The notes under the pieces: model-generated
The model's input: the letters and a program-made list of their open reading frames with translations, nothing else
The model's database searches: none
Told to the model about the DNA's origin: nothing
Shown: piece by piece, positions 53,241-60,218 of the stretch
Layout of the letters: each line of letters opens with the position of its first letter
How positions within the stretch are numbered: the stretch's first letter is position 1
Assembly: GCA_964424355.1 (NCBI GenBank)
Contig: CAYRIO010000010.1
Location: 34,415-98,414, forward strand
Length of the DNA: 64,000 bases
Direction: 5' to 3'
Origin: CAZEHS01 sp964424355
GTDB taxonomy: Bacteria; Bacillota; Clostridia; Peptostreptococcales; Acidaminobacteraceae
Translations under genes and position numbers: made by a program

Positions 53241-54173
53241 GTGATCTGGATTGCGATTTTATGCATGGGGCTGGGAATCGGCCTGTACCTTTTCATGCAA
53301 AGCCTGTATCGGGTGATGAAGCTGGTGCCCAATGTAAAAAGCATGCGGCATCTGACCGGCATCCGGTCCATCGGCCGTCAGGAGCAGGACCTGCTGGATA
53401 AGGTTCTGGACATCGGCGAAAAACGGATATTCCGCGCCCTGAAGGATCATATCCACATCAATCAGGAGCGGAAGGCCCAGATTGAGCGGGATTTGGCTCG
53501 AACCGGGTCCAAGGATACCTATGAACGGTTTTTGCTGAAATCCTTTTTTCTGCCCCTGGTCAGCTTTACCGGCTTTTTTATGACCGGCATTTTCCTGGAG
53601 GGGATCAACACCAAGCTGGCCATGACAGCCTACATCCTCAAGGGGATGGCGGTCCTGACAGCACTGATCCTGTTCTATGAACCCAGATCGGAGCTGAAAC
53701 GGAAGCTGCTGGAGAAGGAGGCCAAGGTGATTCTGGAAATGCCCCGGTTCATCCGCACCTATCGGTACTCCCCCCACACCAAGGGTCTTTACCGCATTGT
53801 GGAGGATTACCTGCAAACGGCCAAATCCGGTCTGGAATACGACCTGCAGGTGCTGAAGGCGGATATTGACATGGCGGGGGAGGACAAGGCACTTCAAAAC
53901 CTCTCCAACCGGGTGAATGTCCCTGAGATGCGGGAATTCGTAACCGTCCTTCTCACATCCCTGAAGGGAAGCCGCAAGGAGGCGGACATGAGTCTCTACT
54001 TCGTTGAAAGCAAGTTTCTGGACAAGGCGGACAGGCTGGCGGAGGATGAGATGAAAAAGCGCCCGGAGGTGCTGGATACAATCAATGAGCTGCTTTTGCA
54101 AGGTTTGGCGGTACTGCTGATCATCCCTATGGCGATTTATTGCATGACAGGGATTCAGGATATGATGAAATAA
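53241..54173 (+). CDS. Divergent TadC-like platform protein (system II)
   Basis: 310 residues starting at GTG 53241 behind GGAGG. An N-terminal helix, a pair near 110-150 and a C-terminal helix (LLLQGLAVLLIIPMAIYCM) surround a cytoplasmic helical domain. It follows the TadB-like gene by 8 nt. The pairing mirrors tadB-tadC of system I. Confidence 0.72.
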   Translation: MIWIAILCMGLGIGLYLFMQSLYRVMKLVPNVKSMRHLTGIRSIGRQEQDLLDKVLDIGEKRIFRALKDHIHINQERKAQIERDLARTGSKDTYERFLLKSFFLPLVSFTGFFMTGIFLEGINTKLAMTAYILKGMAVLTALILFYEPRSELKRKLLEKEAKVILEMPRFIRTYRYSPHTKGLYRIVEDYLQTAKSGLEYDLQVLKADIDMAGEDKALQNLSNRVNVPEMREFVTVLLTSLKGSRKEADMSLYFVESKFLDKADRLAEDEMKKRPEVLDTINELLLQGLAVLLIIPMAIYCMTGIQDMMK

Positions 54174-54192
54174 TACCTGAGGAGGACTTAAA

Positions 54193-54348
54193 ATGAAGAA
54201 CTTATTAGCATTCGTGGTAGCGGCAGGAATCCTGGTGGCCATCGCCACAACGGTGATCACGGCTCAGGAAGGCTGGATCACAGATCTGTATGATTGGTCC
54301 AAAGATAAGATGGGCGTCAGCTGCGTGACCATGATGCATATCCATTAA
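54193..54348 (+). CDS. 51-residue membrane peptide, candidate minor pilin
   Basis: MKNLLAFVVAAGILVAIATT opens a single hydrophobic helix followed by a short polar tail (WITDLYDWSKDKMGVSC). GGAGG lies 7 nt before ATG. It is shorter than common ORF cut-offs. Size, helix position and location before the pseudopilin genes suggest a Flp-like or minor pilin, but it lacks the charged leader and the Glu of Flp. An inverted repeat follows its stop. Confidence 0.7.
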   Translation: MKNLLAFVVAAGILVAIATTVITAQEGWITDLYDWSKDKMGVSCVTMMHIH

Positions 54349-54353
54349 TGAAA

Positions 54354-54378
54354 GGATACACCTTCAGAGTGTACATCC
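54354..54378 (+). other. Hairpin after the 51-residue gene
   Basis: GGATACAC, seven-base loop, GTGTACATCC; a two-base bulge interrupts the stem. There is no T-run. It stands in the same place as the hairpin after the system I flp gene. Confidence 0.4.
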
Positions 54379-54414
54379 ATTCTGGTAGGGCGTATCAATG
54401 AAAGGAAATGCCGG

Positions 54415-54843
54415 ATGTTAAGAATAATGCAGACTTTAATCAATGCCATCATGATCATTGTGGTCATATCCGTTGCAATCACCATTCCCGCCGTGTTTCA
54501 AGAGTATCAGCTGATGAAAAAATTCACGCAGACCCTGGTGGTGTATGGTGAACGCAATGGGGGCATGATTCCGTTGAAGAAGCAGGGGGGAGGTCTGTGG
54601 GTACAGACAACCCCCGAAACCTATGTGCGGGAAATGATGGCGGAATACCATCTGGATGACAACTTCAAATTTGAAGACATTGAGTTTCAGCCAGGCTTGG
54701 GTACTCAGGTGAATAAACGTGAAAAATTCAAGATTACGATTCATAATGCGAAGATAAGAATGATCCTGCCCTTTGTGCAGGAACGGACATTGAATTTGAA
54801 CGACATTGAGGTGTATGGCTATTCCCATAAATATTTCAAATAG
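54415..54843 (+). CDS. Pseudopilin-like small membrane protein
   Basis: 142 residues. An N-terminal helix (INAIMIIVVISVAITIPAVF) is followed by an exported domain. AAAGGA precedes ATG. It resembles TadE/minor pilin topology but I do not recognise a family. Confidence 0.65.
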   Translation: MLRIMQTLINAIMIIVVISVAITIPAVFQEYQLMKKFTQTLVVYGERNGGMIPLKKQGGGLWVQTTPETYVREMMAEYHLDDNFKFEDIEFQPGLGTQVNKREKFKITIHNAKIRMILPFVQERTLNLNDIEVYGYSHKYFK

Positions 54844-54867
54844 ACAGGCGAGAGAGGGAATCCTGCG

Positions 54868-55281
54868 ATGAACCGTATCTTCGAACAGATTTATGACGTA
54901 ATCGCAGACGTGCTGAAGTTGTTTGTGATGGCTTGGTTTGTGATCATGATCCTACTGTATGCTTCGCTGAACATTGTGGCAGCCCGAGCGGTTTCTGTCG
55001 CAGAGAGCAAGGGCGTTTTTTTGCAAGCAGATGTTAGGCATTATCTCGATGCGTTCAATATTGCGGAATCCAAGGTTGTAATCAACTCTTGGCCCGTATG
55101 GGGGCAGAGTGCGAAATTTCTGGGCGAACCGATCTGGATTGAAATTGTTTATGATCTGGATATCCCGATGATTCACGGGACGGTCCCTATGGAGGTCGCC
55201 GTGAAAAAGCTGGGTATCAATCAGTTCTATCCGGGTGAATCCGCTTATGGGTCCTATGATCGGGAAGGTGCGGGGCCATGA
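54868..55281 (+). CDS. Pseudopilin-like small membrane protein
   Basis: 137 residues. One helix (LFVMAWFVIMILLYASLNIV) is followed by an exported domain that includes FNIAESKVVINSWPVWGQ and FLGEPIWIEIVYDLDIPM. The stop overlaps the next start by 4 bp. Family unrecognised; context suggests a minor pilin. Confidence 0.65.
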   Translation: MNRIFEQIYDVIADVLKLFVMAWFVIMILLYASLNIVAARAVSVAESKGVFLQADVRHYLDAFNIAESKVVINSWPVWGQSAKFLGEPIWIEIVYDLDIPMIHGTVPMEVAVKKLGINQFYPGESAYGSYDREGAGP

Positions 55282-55805
55282 TGCAATCACCATTAAAACT
55301 GATGCTGTTCATCATCATGATTTTCTGCTTCAGTGCCGCAGGGATTGAAATTTTTCGATTTGTGAGTTTTCAGCTGGAAGTTGAACAGGAGCTTCGAGCC
55401 ATGATGCGGGATGCCATCGATCTGCATCTGGATGACACCTACCGGAATTCTCATGTGTCCTATATCCAGGCAGATGCGATTGACGATACGAAAGCGTTCC
55501 TCAAGCAGATGATCAGAGACCGATACGAGCTGGATGCCCATATGCGGCAGAGTCCGGAACGGGATTTCAAAGGGGCCATGGAGATTCCAGATGCGGATTT
55601 TGTGATTTCGGGCGGGTCCTATGACACCCGCATCGTAAACGCTAACGGATTTTCGTTTACGGAGCCGATTCAGGCTCAGAATCCTTCAGGGAAGATCCGG
55701 GTCGTAATGAACTACAAGCCTATGATTTTCAGGATGGGGGACGCTATGAACACGGATGTTCTGAAAATGGAGATTACAGTGGCTGTGGAACACAAGCATT
55801 TTTAA
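55278..55805 (+). CDS. Pseudopilin-like small membrane protein
   Basis: 175 residues. The helix LKLMLFIIMIFCFSAAGIEI opens an exported domain. Topology and context match the two genes before it; the three probably form minor components of pilus system II. No motif is recognised. Confidence 0.65.
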   Translation: MMQSPLKLMLFIIMIFCFSAAGIEIFRFVSFQLEVEQELRAMMRDAIDLHLDDTYRNSHVSYIQADAIDDTKAFLKQMIRDRYELDAHMRQSPERDFKGAMEIPDADFVISGGSYDTRIVNANGFSFTEPIQAQNPSGKIRVVMNYKPMIFRMGDAMNTDVLKMEITVAVEHKHF

Positions 55806-55836
55806 AAGGGTTTATAGGGGAGGACAAAATCAGATC

Positions 55837-56370
55837 ATGAGCATAGAGTTGGGCATCTGTTTAGTGACAGCCACCATTGGAGCTTACACAGACTGGACCG
55901 TCAGGAAAGTAAGAAATAATCTGGTTTTCCCGGTTCTTTTGATGGGGCTGCTCTGGCATCTGACGATGGGTGGCTGGGCTGGGGCAAGGGACTCAGCTCT
56001 GGGGGCAGGGCTCCCCCTGATTCTGTTTCCTTTTTTTGCTCTGCGCATGTTGGGGGCTGGGGATATCAAACTGTTGATGGCCCTTGGAGCGTGGCTGGGT
56101 GTGGCAGAATGTACAGCGATGATGATCTTCTCAATCCTTTGTGGAGGCGTCGTGGCCTTGGGGATTATGTTGATTCGGCGCGATGGGGCGCTGCGGGTGA
56201 GAAAGCTTTGGCACTACATGAAATCTTCCCTATTGAGTCGGAAGCTGTTTCCCTATACGGATTTTGACCGTGTGGAATCGGGAGAGGCGCTGCCCTTTGC
56301 CCTGGCGATTCTTGGGGGGCTGATCTGTCTGATGTTACAGCATGCATGCGTGATTCCGCCGTTGATTTGA
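55837..56370 (+). CDS. A24 prepilin peptidase (system II)
   Basis: 177 residues, polytopic. The two catalytic aspartates lie in YTDWTVRKVRNN near 17 and LGAGDIKLL near 73. It is a second prepilin peptidase, distinct from the one at 37970, and its likely substrates are the pilin-like proteins beside it. AGGGGAGG lies upstream of ATG. Confidence 0.9.
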   Translation: MSIELGICLVTATIGAYTDWTVRKVRNNLVFPVLLMGLLWHLTMGGWAGARDSALGAGLPLILFPFFALRMLGAGDIKLLMALGAWLGVAECTAMMIFSILCGGVVALGIMLIRRDGALRVRKLWHYMKSSLLSRKLFPYTDFDRVESGEALPFALAILGGLICLMLQHACVIPPLI

Positions 56371-56400
56371 GGAGAGAATCACGGTAAGCGGGGTGATAAG

Positions 56401-56598
56401 TTGAAAGCGTGGGGTTGCGTGTTACAAAATCAGCGGGGCGTCAGTACCGTGGAATTGCTTTTGATCATGTCGGCCTTGGTGTCCGTAGCGATCATTTTCA
56501 AAGGAAGTTTGATCGATTTCACAGAAAAGTCCGCCTCAGAAATTTTCAGTGCCCCGCCAAAGGTTGAGCGTATGACCTTCGGTGGAGAAGTGAGATAA
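56401..56598 (+). CDS. Flp1-type pilin (system II)
   Basis: 65 residues starting at TTG 56401 after GGGGTGAT. The leader LQNQRGVS precedes TVELLLIMSALVSVAIIFKG, the type IVb pilin helix with its Glu. It is very like the system I Flp and ends the 27-kb plus-strand run. Confidence 0.85.
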   Translation: MKAWGCVLQNQRGVSTVELLLIMSALVSVAIIFKGSLIDFTEKSASEIFSAPPKVERMTFGGEVR

Positions 56599-56608
56599 GC
56601 AGTAAAAA

Positions 56609-56634
56609 AGCCCTTCCGAATGCCGGAAGGGCTT
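56609..56634 (-). terminator. Terminator of the stalk gene at 56650
   Basis: AAGCCCTTCCG and CGGAAGGGCTT pair. The T-run lies on the minus-strand side (CTTTTTTAC), so it mainly ends the convergent stalk gene. Confidence 0.85.
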
Positions 56635-56649
56635 AGCTGATTCGCAGGT

Positions 56650-57390
56650 CTATTTCAATCGTTCAGTGGGTTCCGGTGCTTCGTTCTTGAACAGGGGGTC
56701 GCCGATGATCAGCTTGGTCACCTTGTCATGGCCGATGGTGATGTTGGAGATCAGGCAGATTTTTTGTACGCCGGCAATATCAGCTTCGATATCTACTGTT
56801 TTACCAGGCTTCAGGGTGTAGCTCTTGATGACTTCGCCATCGTAGGTGTCCTTGCGGATTTCAAATACCAGATCTTTTTTCACCGCTTCATCCAGGAATA
56901 CGGAGGCGGTGAATTTCTTGTATTTAGCTTCAGGCTTCAGGAACGCCCCGTAATAAGCCAGCTCGAGAGGTTTGTCATTCACGACGCCCCATTGGTAGGC
57001 CTTGCCGGGAGCGGAAAGCATGGCGGCATCCTTGGTGATGACGGTGCCGTAGTAGTTTTCATACTGGCTGATGCTGTCAACCGGAATGTTTTCAATCTTG
57101 CCACCCAGCCAGATGGTCTGTGTGCTGGCATCCCATTCAACAGGGACGTTCAGAGCTTCTGCCAGGGAACGGATTGGCAGATACGTGCGCCCGTTGTAGG
57201 AAATGGGAAGGACATAGGAGCCGTCAGTTTCCTTGGGTGTGTAATCTTTGCCATACAGCTTCATCTGAATGGTGCCCTTCAGCGTTGCAGAAATGGAACG
57301 GTCGCCGTCAGCCATGGCGGTCACCACGGTCATGCACAGCAGCAGGCAGGTTAAAAATCCCGCCATGTAACTTTTAATTGATAATTTCAT
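56650..57390 (-). CDS. Secreted stalk-domain protein
   Basis: 246 residues. The signal peptide is MKLSIKSYMAGFLTCLLLCM with cleavage near AMA. The stalk domain lies at about 35-100 (YNGRTYLPIRSLAEALNVPVEW, TIWLG). A beta-rich C-terminal domain follows, with FEIRKDTYDGEVIKSYTLKPG. It resembles the carbohydrate-binding-like modules of the 766-residue stalk protein. GGGGTGAA precedes ATG. It is divergent from csp with about 90 bp of its own upstream region. Confidence 0.85.
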   Translation of the reverse strand: MKLSIKSYMAGFLTCLLLCMTVVTAMADGDRSISATLKGTIQMKLYGKDYTPKETDGSYVLPISYNGRTYLPIRSLAEALNVPVEWDASTQTIWLGGKIENIPVDSISQYENYYGTVITKDAAMLSAPGKAYQWGVVNDKPLELAYYGAFLKPEAKYKKFTASVFLDEAVKKDLVFEIRKDTYDGEVIKSYTLKPGKTVDIEADIAGVQKICLISNITIGHDKVTKLIIGDPLFKNEAPEPTERLK

Positions 57391-57491
57391 GATTTCACCC
57401 CTGTTTTTTATTGGTCTTCCATAATCAAGAATATGTCAAAGTTTTCTAATCGTCAAGGGGGCTTGGGAATCATATCCTGTTTCCGGGCAAT

Positions 57492-57520
57492 AAAAAAAGG
57501 TCATCCGCAGATGACCTTAA
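57492..57520 (-). terminator. Terminator of the cold-shock gene
   Basis: AAGGTCATC, CGC loop, AGATGACCTT, with the T-run (TTTTTTT) on the minus strand. Confidence 0.9.
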
Positions 57521-57533
57521 TTGGCACTTGAAA

Positions 57534-57734
57534 TTACAGTTTTACAACATTCTCAGCTTGGGGACCACGTGATCCTTGAGTAATGTCGAATTCAACACGC
57601 TGACCTTCGTCAAGTGTTTTGAAACCGTCGCCTTGGATAGCGCTGAAATGTACGAATACATCAGTTCCGCCGTCTACAGAAATGAAACCATAACCTTTTT
57701 CTGAGTTAAACCATTTTACTGTTCCTTGTGTCAT
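57534..57734 (-). CDS. Cold-shock protein (CspA/CspB family)
   Basis: 66 residues, a single OB-fold. The RNA-binding motifs are KGYGFISV and VFVHFSAIQ. It binds single-stranded nucleic acid and melts mRNA structure at low temperature. The transcript begins about 118 nt upstream, a long leader of the kind found on cold-shock genes. AGGAG lies just before ATG. Confidence 0.96.
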   Translation of the reverse strand: MTQGTVKWFNSEKGYGFISVDGGTDVFVHFSAIQGDGFKTLDEGQRVEFDITQGSRGPQAENVVKL

Positions 57735-57858
57735 TTTTAAATCCTCCAGTTTGTTTGTTTTGATAGAGCCTGGAGAACCTATTCACATGATACTCAGCAA
57801 TGGCACGGGGCACTAACGCTCATAATCTGTGAACCAACTCCAAAAGCACTACACAGTC

Positions 57859-57887
57859 ATTGTAATCGTTTTCAGACAATTTGTCAA
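57859..57887 (-). promoter_or_regulatory. Cold-shock gene promoter
   Basis: TTGACA (57887-57882), 17 nt, TACAAT (57864-57859) on the minus strand. The promoter is close to consensus. Confidence 0.88.
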
Positions 57888-58107
57888 GAACGCTACCGCT
57901 GAAGAGGTTTGAGAGAAATACCCCCGGTATGTGTGAGTAATTGTGGGGTTTAATGGGAAAAATAGAGCGGTGTGCTTTCGGGGGTGGTTGGGTGTTTTTT
58001 TATCATGCCTCTTATGGGATTGGATTTCCTACGAGGTGACAGAGAATGTGCCTTCCCATGAGCGTCATCCTGATGAAAGGTATAAGTTTGGAGATAGAGC
58101 AGAAAAC

Positions 58108-58136
58108 TTTGTCGAAATTTGTCGAAATTTGTCGAA
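58108..58136 (+). promoter_or_regulatory. Three tandem perfect Spo0A-type boxes
   Basis: TTTGTCGAA at 58108, 58118 and 58128, each a perfect 0A box and exactly 10 bp apart, so they face the same side of the helix. They lie about 45 bp upstream of the -35 at 58182. Confidence 0.8.
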
Positions 58137-58181
58137 TGCCTAAATCATTTAAACATTTTTTTGAAAATACACTTCTTGGTG

Positions 58182-58210
58182 TTGTCTGGAAGAGCATCGG
58201 GTGATACAAT
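58182..58210 (+). promoter_or_regulatory. Promoter of the riboswitch-SARP transcript
   Basis: TTGTCT (58182-58187), 17 nt, TACAAT (58205-58210). Transcription would begin near 58217, just ahead of the riboswitch. Confidence 0.8.
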
Positions 58211-58242
58211 TTGAACATGAGAATCACTTTTTTAAAACCTTC

Positions 58243-58330
58243 ATCAAAAAAAGGCAAAGCAGCTGAAAGGCTGTGACGCAAAGCTTGAAGTCTAAGGCGT
58301 ATAACGCTATGGCGGTTCAGCTGCTTTGAT
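58243..58330 (+). ncRNA. c-di-GMP-I (GEMM-I) riboswitch
   Basis: Conserved elements occur in order: GGCAAAGC (58253), a CAGCT-GAAA-GGCTG tetraloop hairpin, GACGCAAAGC (58275-58284), CTAAGG (58292) and TATGG (58308). The last two form the GAAA tetraloop receptor of the class I aptamer. A closing helix is possible between ATCAAA (58243-58248) and TTTGAT (58325-58330). The 3' part overlaps the left arm of the terminator at 58319, so aptamer and terminator should compete. Confidence 0.92.
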
Positions 58331-58356
58331 TTAATCAAGGCAGCTTTTTATTTTTT
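58319..58356 (+). terminator. Riboswitch-controlled terminator
   Basis: AGCTGCTTTGAT and ATCAAGGCAGCT form a 12-bp stem (one wobble pair) with loop TTA, followed by TTTTATTTTTT. CAAAGCAGCTG inside the aptamer (58255) is a perfect complement of CAGCTGCTTTG in the left arm and could act as an antiterminator. Confidence 0.88.
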
Positions 58357-58373
58357 GAAGAAATCACGCGATA

Positions 58374-58390
58374 ATCACCCAGTGGGTGAT
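58374..58390 (+). promoter_or_regulatory. 17-bp palindrome upstream of a second SARP-gene promoter
   Basis: ATCACCCAGTGGGTGAT lies 39 bp (start to start) before a possible -10, TAGAAT at 58413. The same palindrome with the same spacing occurs at 63590. No good -35 exists, which fits an activator-dependent promoter. A further inverted repeat, CCGTGTGAA/TTCACACGG (58432-58478), lies between it and the gene. Confidence 0.6.
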
Positions 58391-58505
58391 AGGAAGCCCT
58401 GAAATTCAAAGATAGAATGAAATATGAAGTACCGTGTGAAAAAGTGCAAAACTGCGTAATTTTAAGGCGTTCACACGGATAAATTATTTTTGAGGAGTTT
58501 TATTC

Positions 58506-59726
58506 ATGGTGGATGCATCTTTAGAGTTCAAAGACCCATACAGTCCATCCTTTGTGATACGTACACTGGGACGATTTGATGTCATCAAAGATGGGCAATC
58601 CCTGGTCTTGTCATCGTCCGGATCGAAAAAGATTTGGGAGCTGTATAAATTCATGCTTGCTCATCGGGAAATGTCATTTACCCCCGAGGCCTTGATGGAC
58701 CAGCTGTGGGTTTCGGAGGAATACAGTGATCTTCGCAGCACCCTGCGCAGGCAGATGCATCGGCTGAGGCGAACCCTTTTTGAAGAAGAGTGCAAGGAGC
58801 ATGAAAGGACCCTGCTGTTCTCCAATGGTTACTACCGGTGGAACGACAAGGTCAGCGTGCACCTGGACGCCGATTCCTTTGAAGACCTGATCAAGCATGG
58901 CGATGGCTTAAAGGAAACGGCACCTCAGAATGCCCTGGAAGTCTACCAGACGGCGCTGAATCTGTATCATGGGGACTATTTGCCGGATTGTGTGGATCAG
59001 CACTGGGTTTTTTCAATCAGGAATCATCTTCGGCGGTTGTTCCTGCGTACGGTGCTGAATGTCATTGAACTGCTCAAGGGAAAGGGCGCTTACGACGAAA
59101 TTCTTCCGCTGTGCCAAAAGGCCATCAAGATAGATGTTTATGAAGAGGCGTTTCACCTAAGTATGATGGATGCACTGCTGAACAGAGGCGATCAAAAGCA
59201 AGCCCTCGAGCACTATGAGTATATCACTGGTTTTTATTACCGCGAGATGGGGGTGAAACCCTCTGAAGAAATGCGCGGGATTTACAAAAGAATGTTGAAG
59301 ACTCAGACCACGGTTCAAGTGGACGACAATTTGTATGAAGCCCTTGAATCGAATGTATCCATGGAAAACGCCTTTTATTGTGAACCTGAGGTGTTTAAAT
59401 CGATCTATGAACTAGAAAAAAGGCGGAGCCAGCGATCTGGCGCCAGCTTCAGCATCGGGGTCATAACCGCGGTGTCTCAGCGGGGAGATACTCCCTCCCA
59501 GGAAGAACTTCGTAAAAAGCAGCTGCAATTGAAGCTGATGGAACGCCTACGCAAAGGGGACAGCCTGACACGCTGGAACGAGAATCAGTTTGTGGTACTG
59601 CTCCCAGGTGTTGATGGGCCCCTTCTTGAAAATGTGTTGCATCGGGTCTTGGATTTGGATGCAGACCCTGGCAAGGTTGTCATTGAACAAATCACGCATC
59701 TGACACCCGAACCACAGCAAAGGTGA
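58506..59726 (+). CDS. SARP/BTAD-type transcriptional activator with degenerate GGDEF
   Basis: 406 residues. A winged-helix DNA-binding domain (about 15-105: FVIRTLGRFDVIKDGQSL, then LMDQLWVSEEYSDLRSTL) is followed by a bacterial transcriptional activation domain (about 115-265: FEDLIKHGDGL, LYHGDYLPD, EEAFHLSMMDALLNRGD). The C-terminal 110 residues resemble a GGDEF fold: GDSLTRWNENQFVVLLPG replaces RWGGDEF, so it should not make c-di-GMP but might bind it. GAGGAG precedes ATG. Upstream lie 0A boxes, a c-di-GMP riboswitch and a palindrome; downstream lies a SARP-type site. Confidence 0.9.
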   Translation: MVDASLEFKDPYSPSFVIRTLGRFDVIKDGQSLVLSSSGSKKIWELYKFMLAHREMSFTPEALMDQLWVSEEYSDLRSTLRRQMHRLRRTLFEEECKEHERTLLFSNGYYRWNDKVSVHLDADSFEDLIKHGDGLKETAPQNALEVYQTALNLYHGDYLPDCVDQHWVFSIRNHLRRLFLRTVLNVIELLKGKGAYDEILPLCQKAIKIDVYEEAFHLSMMDALLNRGDQKQALEHYEYITGFYYREMGVKPSEEMRGIYKRMLKTQTTVQVDDNLYEALESNVSMENAFYCEPEVFKSIYELEKRRSQRSGASFSIGVITAVSQRGDTPSQEELRKKQLQLKLMERLRKGDSLTRWNENQFVVLLPGVDGPLLENVLHRVLDLDADPGKVVIEQITHLTPEPQQR

Positions 59727-59772
59727 GAATTACACGGCAGTCGTGAATATTAAATATAACATTGCGTGCCCC

Positions 59773-59826
59773 GTCACACAGATGTCACAGAAATGTGCGC
59801 AGTGTGTCACAGGGATTCGATATGAT
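59773..59826 (+). promoter_or_regulatory. SARP-type heptamer repeats and promoter
   Basis: GTCACAC (59773), GTCACAG (59784), GTGCGCA (59795) and GTCACAG (59806) repeat every 11 bp. The last ends 8 bp before TATGAT (59821-59826). Heptamers at 11-bp spacing, 8 bp from the -10, is the known SARP binding-site layout. No -35 is needed at such promoters. Confidence 0.82.
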
Positions 59827-59834
59827 GAATGCAG

Positions 59835-59866
59835 TACTAAGGGATGGCCTCAGGCAGCCCTTAGTA
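59835..59866 (+). other. Hairpin at the 5' end of the small-gene transcript
   Basis: TACTAAGGG and CCCTTAGTA pair perfectly. The expected transcript start is near 59833, so the hairpin would cap the mRNA just before the AAGGAGGTG ribosome site and could stabilise it. Confidence 0.55.
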
Positions 59867-59885
59867 AGGAGGTGAAAGGCAGAAC

Positions 59886-60134
59886 ATGAAAATTAAACCA
59901 ACGCCGGCGGCGCAGAAGCTTCAAACAGGTGGAACCAACTTCTTGGTTTCAATATATCATCAGGAAAATCATAGCTGGCAGGGTTCAATACAATGGCTGG
60001 ATACAGGGAAAAAAATTCATTTCAGAAGTGAGCTGGAGCTGATGAATCTGATGCACAGCGCACTGCAGACCAGCCAAAGTAGTGAAGATACACTGAGGGA
60101 TTGGGAAGAGGAACAAAAGAGCAACGCGTGTTAA
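59886..60134 (+). CDS. 82-residue conserved-looking small protein
   Basis: A soluble basic-then-acidic protein with NFLVSIYHQENHSWQGSIQW, a Lys-Lys turn and FRSELELMNLMHSALQTSQ. No signal peptide or membrane helix. AAGGAGGTG is strong. I do not recognise a characterised family. It is the first gene after the SARP-type promoter and 85 bp before the LPxTG gene, so a role with that surface protein or in feedback on the SARP is possible. Confidence 0.8.
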   Translation: MKIKPTPAAQKLQTGGTNFLVSIYHQENHSWQGSIQWLDTGKKIHFRSELELMNLMHSALQTSQSSEDTLRDWEEEQKSNAC

Positions 60135-60218
60135 CCTTTTAAATTCAAGATACATAGAATCAAAGTACAGAAATGTTGGCCATCACTCGCAAGGAAAACA
60201 ACGAAAGAGGTGCAAGGT

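Noticed and set aside
57943..58143. 66-codon ORF between csp and the SARP gene
   Set aside because: Begins at GTG without a ribosome site and runs through the three Spo0A boxes.
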